Source: Euborellia annulipes
Taxonomy: Eukaryota; Arthropoda; Insecta; Dermaptera; Anisolabididae
Length of the DNA: 64,000 bases
Direction: 5' to 3'
Assembly: GCA_023213315.1 (NCBI GenBank)
Contig: JAKCPI010005260.1
Coordinates: 1 to 64,000 of the forward strand
Part shown: piece by piece, positions 22,790-33,365 of the stretch
Numbering within the stretch: the stretch's first letter is position 1
Layout: every line of letters starts with the position of its first letter
Program-made: the position numbers and the translations under genes
The notes under the pieces: model-generated
What the model was told of the DNA's origin: nothing
What the model saw: only the letters and a program-made list of their open reading frames with translations
The model's database searches: none

Positions 22790-23017
22790 ATAGAGATATA
22801 AATATGTAAAGTTTCATCTTCTTCTTATGTGTTTGAAGATTTAACTTAATAAAAAAAAGCTAAGATTTTTGGGATCCGTTTGAAGTATAAAATTTTTTTT
22901 AGTACTTAAATTAAGTATTTGTTATTTAAACTTTATTGACAATTTTAAAATTTTGTTAGAGTATAGAATTTCGATGTCAATATTTAAGAGACTATAATCT
23001 GAATCATATATAGACAA

Positions 23018-23134
23018 GGCAACTTTCATACCATGTTGATCCACCGGTTCTCGTCTGATCACCGAAGTTAAGCAACATTGGGCACAGTCAGTACTTGGAT
23101 GGGTGACCGCCTGGGAACACTGTGTGAAGTTGTC
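23018..23134 (+). rRNA. 5S ribosomal RNA-like gene or pseudogene
   Basis: The 117-nt segment contains CCGGTTCTCGTCTGATCACC, GAAGTTAAGCAACATTGGG, AGTCAGTACTTGGATGGGTG and ACCGCCTGGGAACACTG, the conserved core of eukaryotic 5S rRNA with its internal promoter (A box, intermediate element, C box). The first and last eight bases (GGCAACTT/AAGTTGTC) can pair as helix I. A T-run terminator lies at 23141-23150. Several positions that are CpG in the usual animal sequence are TG or CA here, and one base is missing near TTGATCCACC, which argues for an isolated pseudogene or 5S-derived SINE head. Confidence 0.85.
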
Positions 23135-23154
23135 CAAAAATTTTTTTTTTTATG

Positions 23155-23290
23155 TTACACCTGTGAATTATAGATTAGGACGATAAGGAGAAAAAACAGC
23201 TTCCTTTTTCTTTCTCACCACTTCAATTTATTTGCAAATATTTCGGCTCCTATACAGGAGCCATCTTCATAAATCCTCTGGCAAAAAAGA
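23155..23290 (-). repeat. Solo palindrome-family arm
   Basis: The minus strand reads ATGAAGATGGCTCC...GGAGCCGAAATATTTGC, then AAATTGAAGTGGTGAG and GGAAGCTGTTTTTTCTCC, the core plus outer tail of the palindrome family. It lies just downstream of the 5S-like sequence. Confidence 0.65.
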
Positions 23291-23679
23291 CGATTTGTGA
23301 TGGGGTTCTACTCCAATCGCCGCTTCTTGTTTTCTGATGCTCTGCTGCTGGTTAAGAGACTCAGGAGTAGAAGGTGTCTTCCAAGAGTTCCTATTTATAC
23401 TCCATGAGTTCAGAAATTGGCACTAGTCTCTTGCTAGTTGAGGTTCCATAGTTCCATAGTTCGTCTAAGATTATATCATATAGCACACGTTACACCGTTT
23501 CAAATTGAGAAAAGCTTTTTCAGATTGCGATAATCAATTGTTTAGGGACTTGGAACATTTTCTTTGAGTGTCCCAAAAACAACATTCCCTTTAGAGAAAT
23601 CTCGCCCTATGAGTATCAGAATTTTGCTCTCTTCTTTCAATGGTTATGACGGTGGAGCGGAAGATTCCTGACGGACTAA

Positions 23680-23905
23680 AATTGTCAATTACTTGCACAT
23701 TTTGTGGGTACGTGAACTGCAACCACGTGCTACTCGAGCTGGGATTGGCAATCCTTCTGTTCTTTACATGTTTGTCCCTGTTCGTTCTATATTTTTTACA
23801 GGCGTCAGACCCTGTGATGGGCCGGCATGTTCTTTCTCTTACAGTCGCAAAAAACCTATTCCGACAACCCTGAACTGCGGGAATAAGGCTAGAAAAGAAG
23901 AAAAC
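23680..23905 (+). repeat. SINE-like family G
   Basis: CATTTTGTGGGTACGTGAAC, ACGTGCTACTCGAGCTGGGA, GCGTCAGACCCTGTGATGGG, CCGGCATGTTCTTTCTCTTA and CTGCGGGAATAAGGCTA. Copies at 29.8, 35.2 and 59.8 kb share this order. No recognisable pol III boxes; origin unknown. Confidence 0.7.
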
Positions 23906-24019
23906 TTGTTAATAACATTACCGCGGATAGGCTTAATATCTTTCTAGATTAAATTATTAGAGAACAATGGGAGGGTGGGGTGAGCTTGAGAGCTTGAACT
24001 CCATGACCAAAAAACAAAA

Positions 24020-24110
24020 CCTCTGAAGATATCCCAAATTCGTGTCGAAACGTTGAATATTAGGATTTAAATAAAAATTACCTCCTCTTGATTAATTGTT
24101 TTTCCAACAC
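24020..24110 (+). repeat. Solo GAAACGTTG hairpin motif with tail
   Basis: CTGAAGATATCCC...GTGTCGAAACGTTG at 24023-24056, followed by AATTACCTCCTCTTGATT. Confidence 0.6.
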
Positions 24111-24779
24111 CTTTATTTTAATTCATGTTTCTCTTTTTGAATGACATTTTCTTAAACCCCAATCCTGCCATGACATACCCTATATACGTAGTAGAAAAAA
24201 GACCATGGGCTACAATCCCCCATGCGCCTGGTAATATAAATATATTCAAGGTCTTTATATTATTTTATTATTACTTAGAGTAATCATGATTAATGACAAA
24301 CTTCTTCTTCTTTATAAGTTGAAGAGCTTTTCGGGTTTATTTTAATGGGATGTTTTCTGGTTAACCCTAATCATTAATAAAATATTTTTTTTTTTTTGTA
24401 AATGGAACAAAAGACTTTTACTGCACTTCTAAGTTTATGAAAAGGGGGAAGGGTTTTCTTGCAACCCTTTTTTTGAGGCTGACTTCTTGACATTCGCCTC
24501 CCCACCTCTTTTTTTTTCAAGTTCTTCCTATCTAAAAAAAACAACCCTTTGCGTTGTTGCAAGACTTTGCGCATATATATGAAAAACAAGTTTATTCAAA
24601 TAAAGCATAAAGAAAAATTTTTAAATCACTTCACCAAATTTATGAACAAGTTACTTCTTTTAATTGGAGAAAATAATTCAAAAGAGGGTTGATGCTAGAA
24701 GTAGATCTCACCTATCCCTCATTCATTCACTACTTCCTTTTAATCTTATTTCTGAACAAAGGCAAAAAGATATTTAAAC

Positions 24780-24900
24780 AATATGTGAAAGGAACAGGCA
24801 GCGAGGGATAATTAGTCTCTACGAAATAAAACTCTCTGTTTTGGAAACAGTTTCGACTTTAATTTGATAAGGCCATCTTCAGTGATCTAAACAATTTTGT
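24780..24900 (-). repeat. Solo palindrome-family arm
   Basis: Minus strand CTGAAGATGGCCTTATC...AAAGTCGAAACTG. This is closely similar to the arm at 41.60-41.64 kb, so the two are one subfamily. Confidence 0.65.
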
Positions 24901-25054
24901 AACTCAAACCCATCGTATATAACCTGATAGCCTTGCATTGTATTTTCTACAAACAATTTATGTATAATAATACACACCAACTGACAACACCACAATTTGA
25001 CTTCATACTCTCAATAATTACGCCTTAGATAAGAATTCAAGATGTAAATTTTTT

Positions 25055-25265
25055 TTTTTTAAAGCCATTTCGGCTACAGAGGCCATTTGACTTCTATAAA
25101 TGTATTTATTATTTATATTATGCAGTATCGATGGCTTCAAACGGGCGTTCAATGGCCTTGTTTTCGGGGGCCACCTATCTCGATTTTCAGCACCACTTGG
25201 CTTGCTTAACAACAATGATCTTGGTGGCTGTTCTTCTTTCTTCTTGACAGGCCTACCGGCAGATG
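25055..25265 (+). repeat. SINE-like family F with leader
   Basis: The leader CCATTTCGGCTACAGAGGCC is followed by GCAGTATCGATGGCTTCAAA, GGGGCCACCTATCTCGATTT, GCTTAACAACAATGATCTTG and GCCTACCGGC. The same leader precedes the copy at 30.3 kb, so it is part of the unit. Confidence 0.78.
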
Positions 25266-25310
25266 TAAAATTTATAAACATGGGAAAAAAAAATAAAAGA
25301 AATAGATCAG

Positions 25311-25490
25311 CTAAGAACTAGTACTTTTTGACCGATTTTGTTCAAAAGCTTCCCTAGGGGTATTTAACTTAAATATACAATTTCAACCTCATAGCTATTT
25401 TCGTTCTTGAGATATTTGGTCACAGACACACCCTGGCAGACATAAATACCATGTTGATCATCGAATTTTTACATAAATCCAATACTTTCC
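25311..25490 (+). repeat. Repeat R1 fragment
   Basis: GAACTAGTACTTTTTGACCG, CAAAAGCTTCCCTAGGGG and TTCGTTCTTGAGATATTTGG, ending AATCCAATACTTTCCCTC. Confidence 0.8.
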
Positions 25491-25859
25491 CTCTTTATAT
25501 TAATACAATATAATCGACGTTTCGATCGTTTTTCTGGCTGCTTAATTCCGAGAAAAGTCTCTCTTCCTTTGTTCATTTATTATATTAATAGCATCTACAC
25601 TCAAGCTATTATTAAATTGATTGTATGGCCTTATATTCTTCTCACAAAATTTTAAGAAACCCTTGATTTAAATAAAAACAATTTGTAGGTCTAATAATAA
25701 AAAAAAAAAATATGTAAAAACATGTTTTCATTTAAAGCCCATGAGAACGCATCTAAATATTAACTGTAAAATCTTTCATTGACGATTCATTCACTCACCT
25801 GATGTCAGCTCAAGCAAATCAAATGCAATTATGCAAACACACATACACCCATGAGAAGT

Positions 25860-25945
25860 GCAATAAACTGCAGTCGAGTCACTGGTCATAAACGTCTTGA
25901 AGACAAAAGAGGTTCGACTCCCGGTCTTACGCTACGCCATTCTTC
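25860..25945 (+). repeat. tRNA-like segment
   Basis: GAGGTTCGACTCCCGG gives an exact B box with a short T-arm. A weak A-box-like CGAGTCACTGGTC lies 35 bases upstream. Probably a SINE remnant rather than a tRNA gene, because no acceptor stem closes it. Confidence 0.45.
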
Positions 25946-26007
25946 TCCTTCTATTAATCATTCACATACAAAGAATGGCTAATTGCGATTTTCAATGCCA
26001 TGCACGT

Positions 26008-26029
26008 AGAGAGAGAGAGAGAGAGAGAG
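26008..26029. repeat. (GA)n microsatellite
   Basis: About 11 GA units. Confidence 0.95.
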
Positions 26030-26271
26030 CCAATTTTATTATTAATATGCCTTAATTTATTAATTCCTTTTCCAATAAAAAAAGCTCTTCGCTCGTTCTT
26101 TTATATTATTTAATTAAAAAGCTTCAATTTGAGGTAAAATTCAAGAGCCACTCATTCGCTCTTTTGAGAATTGAGCCTTGAGCATTTTTTTTTTTTCATT
26201 TAAGATATTTACTTAAATATTAATTACGGTATTTGATGATCGAGAGAGCAATAACGATATTTGTTCTCATA

Positions 26272-26335
26272 TTTAAAAATCTGGTGTGACTGGCGCACAG
26301 CACACAACTTTCTCTTACCTTAGGTCAGCGTTTCC
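26272..26335 (+). repeat. R1 palindrome, left half
   Basis: AAAATCTGGTGTGACTGGCG, then CACACAACTTTCTCTTACCT, is cut off at the hAT-like element starting 26336. The expected right half does not resume after it. Confidence 0.8.
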
Positions 26336-26659
26336 CAAACTGTGAGGCGCGCCTCCCTAGGGAGACGCTGACTAGTCTAAGGGGAGGCGCGAATATTGGC
26401 CACCAAGATCAATTTTTCAAATGATTGCAAGTTTTATAAATAAAATAATAAAATAATTTAGAAGATTCTGGGACGGAGTTTTTAATTAAAATAATAAATA
26501 TGAATAAATAAAAAAAATATTTTTAGATAAATTTATCTTTTTTAGTATTAAAAATTTTTGTTTTTGTATTATTTTATTAAATGGGTGGGGGGAGGGGGGA
26601 CGTCATACGTTTAAATATTTTTAAGGGAGGCGTTGTAATATAAAGTTTGGAAACCACTG
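26336..26659. mobile_element. hAT-like nonautonomous element
   Basis: The ends CAGCGTTTCCCAAACTGTG and AAGTTTGGAAACCACTG are inverted and resemble the CAGnGnTTCCCAAACT termini common in hAT elements. GGAGGCG repeats lie near both ends. An 8-bp target duplication is not clear. No transposase. A second right end is at 28005-28143. Confidence 0.68.
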
Positions 26660-27084
26660 GCCTAAAGTAAGACTCATTCTAGAAAATTATACCATGTGTA
26701 AAACCCAAAGGCGGTTCCAGGGTATTTTTTCAGGGTTTTAATTTTTTTCTGACTAGACGCGAAGCTCGCCGAATAGCATTGTTAATTATTTTATTTATTA
26801 GGATTGGATAAGGGGTTGAAAAATTGAAAAAAATGTTTTTTAAATTTATTTTAGCTAAATCGAAGCCAAATAAATAGAAAACATTCAAAAAATAGAGTTG
26901 ATTATTATTTTGATTAGGGAAATTGAAGGGTTGATTATTTAAGAAAGGCCTTGGAATATTCCAAATCACTTGTTGACATTCTTTTCCAGCTCTAAATATA
27001 GTTAGATTAGAGCAAAAAATATTTTTTTTACTTTTAATAAAAAGGGAATTGTTATTTTCATCTATTTTATTCCTATACAAGTCT
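26660..27084. other. No supported gene
   Basis: A minus-strand frame of 116 codons (27080-26730) is Asn/Lys/Phe/Ile-rich with no motif; see rejected items. Confidence 0.4.
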
Positions 27085-27250
27085 CTCGTTCAGTCGAGTC
27101 GAGTGCGTTGCCGGGCTGCAGGCGCTGACCTCCTGTCTTTTTGAGTTTTGTTTTAAGTGAATCAAAGTGAATAATTAATATAGTGTAACCCACCCTGACC
27201 TCACCGTCAACCAGCACACCCTCTTGAGTGTCTTATTAAAGGTAATTATT
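27085..27250 (+). promoter_or_regulatory. Candidate core promoter and leader exon
   Basis: TCGTTCAGTCGAG places an arthropod-type initiator (TTCAGT, A at 27092) at the start of a sharply GC-richer ~150-bp segment with no repeat match. The segment ends TTATTAAAG followed by GTAATT at 27242, a plausible 5' splice site. There is no TATA box at -30 and no clear downstream element. No ATG with a long frame occurs inside, so it would be a noncoding first exon. Confidence 0.28.
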
Positions 27251-27469
27251 ATGCACTTTATCGTTGAAAAAAAAATGATAGAAACAAATAATTTGACTGC
27301 GTAAAACGATTCTTTTGAATATGAAATTAAATATTTTTCATTTCACTAAAGGTAGAGGGAGAATATAATCTGTTGAAAGGGGGAGGGGAAGTGTAGGTGT
27401 TATTGAAAAAAAATTAATTTTTTATTTTTCATCTTTTTTTTTTTTAAACACCTTTTTTCTCATTCACAC

Positions 27470-27680
27470 TCACACACATATTCACACAGTATTTTCGGCA
27501 ACTCAGGCCATAAAATACTTTATACGATACCCGTTATTAATTAATAATATACATATTGGGGGTCCAGGCATTTCAATTTAAGCCATTTGGTATCCATTTC
27601 GGACTGCCAGGGATCCGAAACCTCGACGTTCGGTATAGAAGGTAGGCACGCTATCAACTACACTAAGCCTGAGGGCATTT
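27470..27680 (-). repeat. tRNA-derived SINE S1
   Basis: Reverse-oriented tail (CACACTCACACACATATTCA, then ACAGTATTTTCGGCAACTCA), body (GGGGGTCCAGGCATTTCAA) and head (GGTAGGCACGCTATCAACTA, then CCTGAGGG). Confidence 0.88.
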
Positions 27681-28004
27681 TTTTGATCTTTTCTTAAGTC
27701 ATTATATTTTTTCTATTTGGCCTATATTTTTGTTAATCAAATTTCCTTAATATACTTTTACACAGAGGTAGATTAAGGGTTGAAAATTAAAATAAAATAA
27801 TTTCAAAATAAAATTAAAATTAAAATAATTATTTATAAATGTATTCAAATTATTTTGAGAGTAATTTCGCGGTGAAGGCTCGCATTTCCTTAAAGGGGGG
27901 GGGGGTGTATAAAGCATTAACCAGGGAGGTTAATGCCCATCCCCTATAATGCACAAAGATATTAATGTTTTTTTAATACTTTTACTAAAAAATAAGTGCA
28001 TTCC

Positions 28005-28143
28005 GTTAAAAATATTTTTATATTTTTTAGCATTAAAAATTTTTGTTTTTGTATTATTTTATAAAATGGGAGGGGGAGGGGAGGCGTCATAAGATTAAAT
28101 ATTTTTAAGGGAGGCGTGGTAACATAAAGTTTGGAAACCGCTG
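28005..28143. repeat. hAT-like element, right-end copy
   Basis: Matches 26.53-26.66 kb: TTTTTAGCATTAAAAATTTT, GGGAGGGGAGGCGTCATA, AAATATTTTTAAGGGAGGCG and GTTTGGAAACCGCTG. The left end is absent. Confidence 0.75.
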
Positions 28144-28149
28144 ATCTAG

Positions 28150-29530
28150 CTTTAAAAAAAGAAGTTATAAAAAAAATTCAAAATGGTATGTCATTTTACC
28201 CGAATCTCCCCTATATTTTTAGGAAAAAAAAAAATCTTAACTATTTATAACAAAAATAATCGGCCAACCGTTCTGACAATTTCAAGAGGTTTTTTTTTTT
28301 TTTTTTTATTTGACTGACAACTAATTGAGGCAATAACATTCCACCATCATGTTTTAAATAAAGAAACGTTCTTAAGAATGATTGTCAAAAACACAAAAGG
28401 TGAAAATTAGAATCAAGTGTTTATATACTCAATAAGAGGCAGCAGCAAATATACTTTAAACCAATTACCATTAAATAAATGGATTAATTTCGAAAAATCT
28501 TTATTAGTATTCTTTTATACAAAATTTATTATTAAATACAAATACCAAACAATGCAATGCTTTTTAGAGAGAGAAGTATATTAATTAAATTTTTTTAAAT
28601 ATTTGAATAAAGTATTGAATTATAGCTAATTCATATTTAGTTAAATATTAACAAGTGTGAACTTTTTCACTTAAGAATATTATTATTATTATATAGCTAG
28701 CTTTATTGCAATACAATTGACGAATTTAAATTAATTAATGAAGTTGACTTTATTTTTCTTTTTGTTAAAATATGGAAATCAATGGAATGAATAGCTACGG
28801 GAAGGGGGGAAATTCTGAAGAACCAACATAAACAGAAAGGCTATAGAATGAATGCACACTGTGGATTTCGAATATAATACTTTCAATGGCCGGGCATCTT
28901 TGAATGGCCGCCTCAGAGGGACCTGTTGCTGCAGATCGTCTATTTACCATTAAATTTGTAATTGTATTTATTCATTGATGGCAAGTGCTACACATACACA
29001 CACAACAAAGTCTTATTGTAGTGTTTTGTTGTATTCACAAGCAGCGAGAAGATCAGATTTAGTGACAATAATGCCGGAAGTTTTTTTTTTTTTCCCTATT
29101 GATCAGTCAAGAATAGAAATGAACCTGTCGCTTTAAAAATGTTAATGAGCTATTAAAATGATAAGCGAAATTTGCGTGACGGGAGGGTTGCCCGAAAAAA
29201 GGGTGTCTTAAGGTTTAAGGTTTGGTGGTTGGTTCTTTGATAGGCCATCGGTCATCGAGGATAAAGCAAGCCCCTTTTTTGCCATTCACACTGACAATAG
29301 ATTTTTTTTTAAATCCGTGCCTCTATTAATGATCCGATAACACAATTACAAATCACAAAAGAAATTGATGAGTCTATTAATTTGTATGTAAATAAATTAC
29401 GCTATTAAAGAAGATAAACAATAGTACAAAATTAATTCGGGATACCCAAGAACGGACGATCAGTTAAAAGAGATTTGAGGAATTTACATAAATTGAGGCC
29501 TATCATCCAGTAAATAAAATATATTTTTTT
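28150..29530. other. No gene recognised
   Basis: AT-rich except a unique average-GC patch at 28800-28960 (GGCCGGGCATCTTTGAATGG, CTGTTGCTGCAGATCGTC) that could be a conserved noncoding element. No ORF or repeat match. Confidence 0.4.
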
Positions 29531-29534
29531 TTAT

Positions 29535-29700
29535 TTGTCCTCTCTTCTTCCGAGGCCAAATAATTAATTGTACGAATGGCTGCCGGGGGACGTTCAACAT
29601 GCTGATTCCTTCCACCCATCCAAGGGTTCACCCCGCTTGGCATTGCTTAACCTGCAATGATTTGAGATACTGCTGCGTTGCCAGGCCCCTAATTTGACGA
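29535..29700 (+). repeat. SINE-like family F
   Basis: A short leader (TTCCGAGGCC), GGCTGCCGGGGGACGTTCAA, CGCTTGGCATTGCTTAACCT and a GCCAGGCCCC end. Confidence 0.72.
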
Positions 29701-29799
29701 TTTTTTATTAAACGGATTACAGTTATTTGTCTCTGAATTACACAAACAAAATAAAAAACTTGGAGTAAAAATATATTTTACCATCTGTTCAGCCCGCTT

Positions 29800-30120
29800 C
29801 CTCATAGGCCCACATCTTGTCGGTACGTGGATGGCGACCACGAGTTACCCTAGCTGGGACTGGCAGTACTTGTGTTCTTTGCATGTCAGTCTCTTCTCTT
29901 GATTTTAGAAAACTAATGCACTTATATTTATTCGACATTTTAATTCTAAATATACCTGGTTCATCTTCAGGCCTGTTGTTCTCTCTGTGTTGTAACATCT
30001 TATGCCACATGAAAAACAAGCTGAACGAACAATAGGCCTGAAAATATATTGGTAGTTTAGGATCGAAACGTCGCAGGCGTACATTTTCTTTATTCATCTG
30101 GTCGGGATATTCTATTATCT
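29800..30120 (+). repeat. Family G fragment followed by GAAACGTCG motif
   Basis: 29805-29890 carries GGTACGTGGATGGCGACCAC and GCTGGGACTGGCAGTACTTG of family G. CTGAAGATGAACC lies on the minus strand near 29960, and CTGAAAATATATTGG...GGATCGAAACGTCG lies at 30038-30073. The tail TTCATCTGGTCGGGATATTC resembles other palindrome tails. Confidence 0.62.
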
Positions 30121-30239
30121 ATCTCCTTATTTTATTCTATAATTAAAATTTATTTTTTGGTGGTGTACATTCAATCTATGACAATTTAAAAACAAAATTA
30201 AAAACACTAGTTTATATTATATTTATTTATTTATTTTTT

Positions 30240-30490
30240 TTATTTTAATAAAAAACCCTTTTCGGCTCTAGAGGCTATTTAGGGGTTATATCTTTATTTA
30301 TATAATTTTAAATACAAGTACCGATGTGTTCCGGGGGCGTTCCAACCGATGGGTTCCGGGGGGGGGGCGTTCCACACGCCGATTGCTCGGGGTCACCAAT
30401 CCCGAGCTTTCGCCGCGCTTGGCATCACCTAACCGCAACGATTGTGGTGATTGTTGTTTTTCTCCGTTACCAGGCCCCCCGGCTATATTA
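30240..30490 (+). repeat. SINE-like family F with internal duplication
   Basis: The leader CCCTTTTCGGCTCTAGAGGC, then the head GATGTGTTCCGGGGGCGTTC, is repeated in tandem as GATGGGTTCCGGGGGGGGGC. The usual ACGCCGATTGCTCGGGGTC and GCAACGATTGTGGTGATTGT follow, with a GCCCCCCGGC end. The GC-richest copy. Confidence 0.78.
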
Positions 30491-30499
30491 TATTTCAAA

Positions 30500-31524
30500 G
30501 ACATTTGAAATATTAACATTGTTAATGTAAACATATAGTCTAGTATTTTTAATATATATAAATAATTATATTTCTTCACAGGCAAAATAACATTTACTGT
30601 ACTCTATTTATAAAATTTGCTAATGTCTCCATCTAGAATTTTTTTATAAGATTAAAAAATAAATTTCATGCTCTATATACTATATTGCTATTGTACTTTG
30701 AAAAGTACTTCGGGATTATTATTTATTTTCAAATATTTTCTATCCCTTACAAAAGAGAGGCCAAATTCTTTTAATTTTCATTTCCGACTGTTTCTATAAA
30801 AAAAATTGATGAGGAGGGAAATGGGAGAGGGGAAATAAGATACTAGGGTGGGTCGAGCTGCAACGCAATCTGCCCCGATCTGTTCTAATTTGTTTCTAAA
30901 TTTATTCTTATTTTGGCAAGAAAAAAGTCCTTTTTTAATGCAATTGATTTCTTAATTTGAAAATTTTATATATGAAGACAGAAACGAAAGTTTTATTGTC
31001 TAAAAGAACTTGGACACTTCTTGATTAGATTTATTTGACTTGACTTCTTCTCATCCAACTTCATTTTCATGTGGCTATTAAAATTTCTGGCCCCTTTTGC
31101 ACATTGTTTTTCATGATATTTTTACATGAAACAAAATTTTTCACATGGATTAATTGCGCATTTAAAAAATTTCTCAAAATTATTGGTTGTTCATTTAGTA
31201 TTTATCACCAAACACTCCATGACTAGCAATATGTTGTCTCCAATACTTCGGTTCCTGAGGTTATTTAGTTATATTGAAATTAATTCCATAGACAATATAA
31301 TTTTTGTCCCTCTTTATCAAAGCTTTAGCTCAAAAAGCGAAATGTGAAGTCTTCTGCAAAATAATAATTAGTACGTTTATTTATTTTTTATTTAAGAAAA
31401 AAAATCTGACTTTTTGAAAGTAAAACTGTATCTAAAGAAAAACAGGAATGTTAAAGGAACAAACCAGTCAGGAGTAGTTACATTAAATTAAAACTCGTCC
31501 TCTCTCAATGAGGACAAATCATTA
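30500..31524. other. No gene recognised
   Basis: AT-rich. The forward frame at 31126-31347 has no motif or splice boundary. Confidence 0.4.
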
Positions 31525-31815
31525 TCATATACCCAGCTAAGGTCGGATACAAGGGGGGAAGTTAAAAGGGTAATTATCCCCCCCCCCCCCCGAGATTTAA
31601 AAAAAAAATACTTTTTTTCGCGAAAAAATTTATTTTTAATGTAAAATTTTAAATATTAATTCTTAAAAATTTGATTTATATTTATATTCTGGCAAACAAG
31701 AATGCGCCTTTAAATTACCGAAATTAAGAAAAGATTGTGTGCTGTGCGACCAGTCACACCAGATTACCTCCCCCCCCCCCCGAAAACACCTCTGGATCCG
31801 CCCTTGTACCCAGCC
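31525..31815. mobile_element. Composite TIR element containing an R1 half-palindrome
   Basis: The left end is GGTCGGATACAAGGGGGG with a C-run, and the right end is CTCTGGATCCGCCCTTGTAC. The interior holds TGTGTGCTGTGCGACCAGTC and ACACCAGATTACC, the right half of the R1 palindrome. The copy at 43690-43940 has the same arrangement, so the fusion was present before amplification. Confidence 0.7.
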
Positions 31816-32004
31816 TAAGTGTTCCGTAGGGGCAGTATCAAAAAATAATTTATGTTTTTATGGAAAATTTTTATCAATCATTATCATTAGATTTATAAAT
31901 TTTCCATTCAAGAGGATATAGGACTTACTTTACTTTAAATTTATGAAAATTCCCTTTTTTTTTAGCTATAATAAAGATATTTGCGTATCCATTCATGCGT
32001 TCAA

Positions 32005-32092
32005 TCTTAGCTCTATATGCCTTTATTTGTCAGCTATGATCCTGGTGGCCAGTTCTCTTCTCTCCGGCCAGGCCAGCCGAAGATTGCTTTAT
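32005..32092 (+). repeat. SINE-like family F, short copy
   Basis: TTTGTCAGCTATGATCCTGG, then TGGCCAGTTCTCTTCTCTCC and GGCCAGGCCAGCCG, match the 3' half of F. Confidence 0.6.
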
Positions 32093-32443
32093 TTTTAACA
32101 ATTAATGGGAGTGGGAGGGATAGCCCCAATACTTATATCAAAGTTCCTAGTTTTAAATAATATAATAATTCGGAAGCCTTTATTTCCAATGCGCCTATTC
32201 ACCTAAAATCATCACATAAAATATATATCTAGTCATAAATAAGAGTGAGATCATTGTCATTAAGCAAGACCAAACGCTGCTGAAACTCGGATAGGTAAGA
32301 GGAACCCGAATGGTGAAGCATCACTGGAAACAATTATATTTATTTTTTTCTAAAGTGAAAATTGCATTATCAATAACTTAAAAAAATAACTTGGTGTTAT
32401 AATATATTTTTTAATACTAATTGTGATTTTTCTGTTTTTGCAG

Positions 32444-32488
32444 ATTTATCGGATGGCCGGCCTTCAGCGTGAACTTCGAGTTATAAAT
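32444..32488 (+). CDS. Candidate 45-nt internal microexon
   Basis: A perfect TACTAAT branch sequence (32415-32421), a TTTTTCTGTTTTTGCAG acceptor and a GTAAGT donor (32489) bracket exactly 15 codons. Only one frame is open throughout: IYRMAGLQRELRVIN. The length is divisible by three, as in many alternatively used microexons. The segment is GC-richer than its flanks and lies 110 bp upstream of a GC-rich island. An internal ATG (32453) in a fair context would also allow use as a first coding exon. I do not recognise the peptide, and no other exon of the same gene could be linked inside the window. One frame ends in TAA at the donor and another in TGA, so they would suit only a terminal exon. 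Confidence 0.5.
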
Positions 32489-32589
32489 GTAAGTCTTGCA
32501 AAAGGACGCTACAAATTTTTTCTTTTTTTTTTTAGGGGCGGTAGTTTGTGCGAGGAGATTTAGGGTGGTAGTGGTGGGGGGTGATGATC

Positions 32590-33080
32590 AAATATGATGA
32601 GAGAGGAACAGAAGAACGATGCTGTAGATATAGGACGCCTATCCAGGCAAAATCCCACGCGCACCTGGAGCCGGCGACCCTTAGCCCTTAGGGCGTCTTT
32701 GTCATGCAAACGAAGGCCGTCGTTTCTTCCCAGGTGCGCCCTTCGCCCTTCGCTTTTTTCGGGGGGAGAGGGGGCAGCTGTGCCCTAGGGTACTGCTGGG
32801 TACTTTCGGCACCTGTGGGGGTCACATCCAACTAAACGGTAGCTTTGCCAGCACCGGGGGGTCTCTCTGTCACTCACCCTTTTGTATACGCGTTTTCAAT
32901 GGCCGAGGGTTGTTGCTTAGAGTGGGGAGAGGAGGGTTCGCGATGCTATGCTACAGATGAGAGAGAAGAGAGCCAGCCCACCTCTCTCTTTCTCGTAGAA
33001 CGCACCCGGCTCTCAACAGCTCTGCAGTTTCACCATTTCCTCCTCTCGCTGCCATACTGTTTCGCTTCTGTTGCAAAACA
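32590..33080. promoter_or_regulatory. GC-rich island with E-box cluster
   Basis: CACCTG/CAGGTG occurs at 32662-32667, 32731-32736 and 32810-32815, and CAGCTG at 32775-32780. The first two sit in a perfect inverted pair GCGCACCTGG (32659-32668) / CCAGGTGCGC (32730-32739). An octamer-like ATGCAAA is at 32704-32710. CpGs are frequent and no repeat copy is seen. It looks like an enhancer or promoter downstream of the microexon; function is inference. Confidence 0.4.
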
Positions 33081-33365
33081 CTTGATTGAATCATTAACTT
33101 ATAATTAGCTTCGAAACGTTATTAAATGTTTTTTAACAAAAAGAATATTTAAAGCATCGCTTTAATTTTATGCACACTCTTATTTTTCCGTTGATCATTA
33201 GGCCTACTTATACTACTAAATGGATTTAAACCATTAACATTATGAAAATTAAAAAAAGAAACTTATATTAAAAACACTTGGTTATGTTCTGAAGAAAAAT
33301 TAATACTTTTTTAACATTTAAAGTAAAATTAATTCTAATGATGATGAAACATGAAAATTTAAATG

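Noticed and set aside
26328..26667. 8-bp target duplication around the hAT-like element
   Set aside because: The flanks CCTTAGGT and GCCTAAAG do not match as direct repeats.
26730..27080. 116-codon minus-strand frame with a Met start
   Set aside because: Asn/Lys/Ile/Phe-rich, no recognised domain, same base composition as flanks. The basic C-terminus (RRASRLVRKK) is the only notable part. Could be revisited if transcripts exist.
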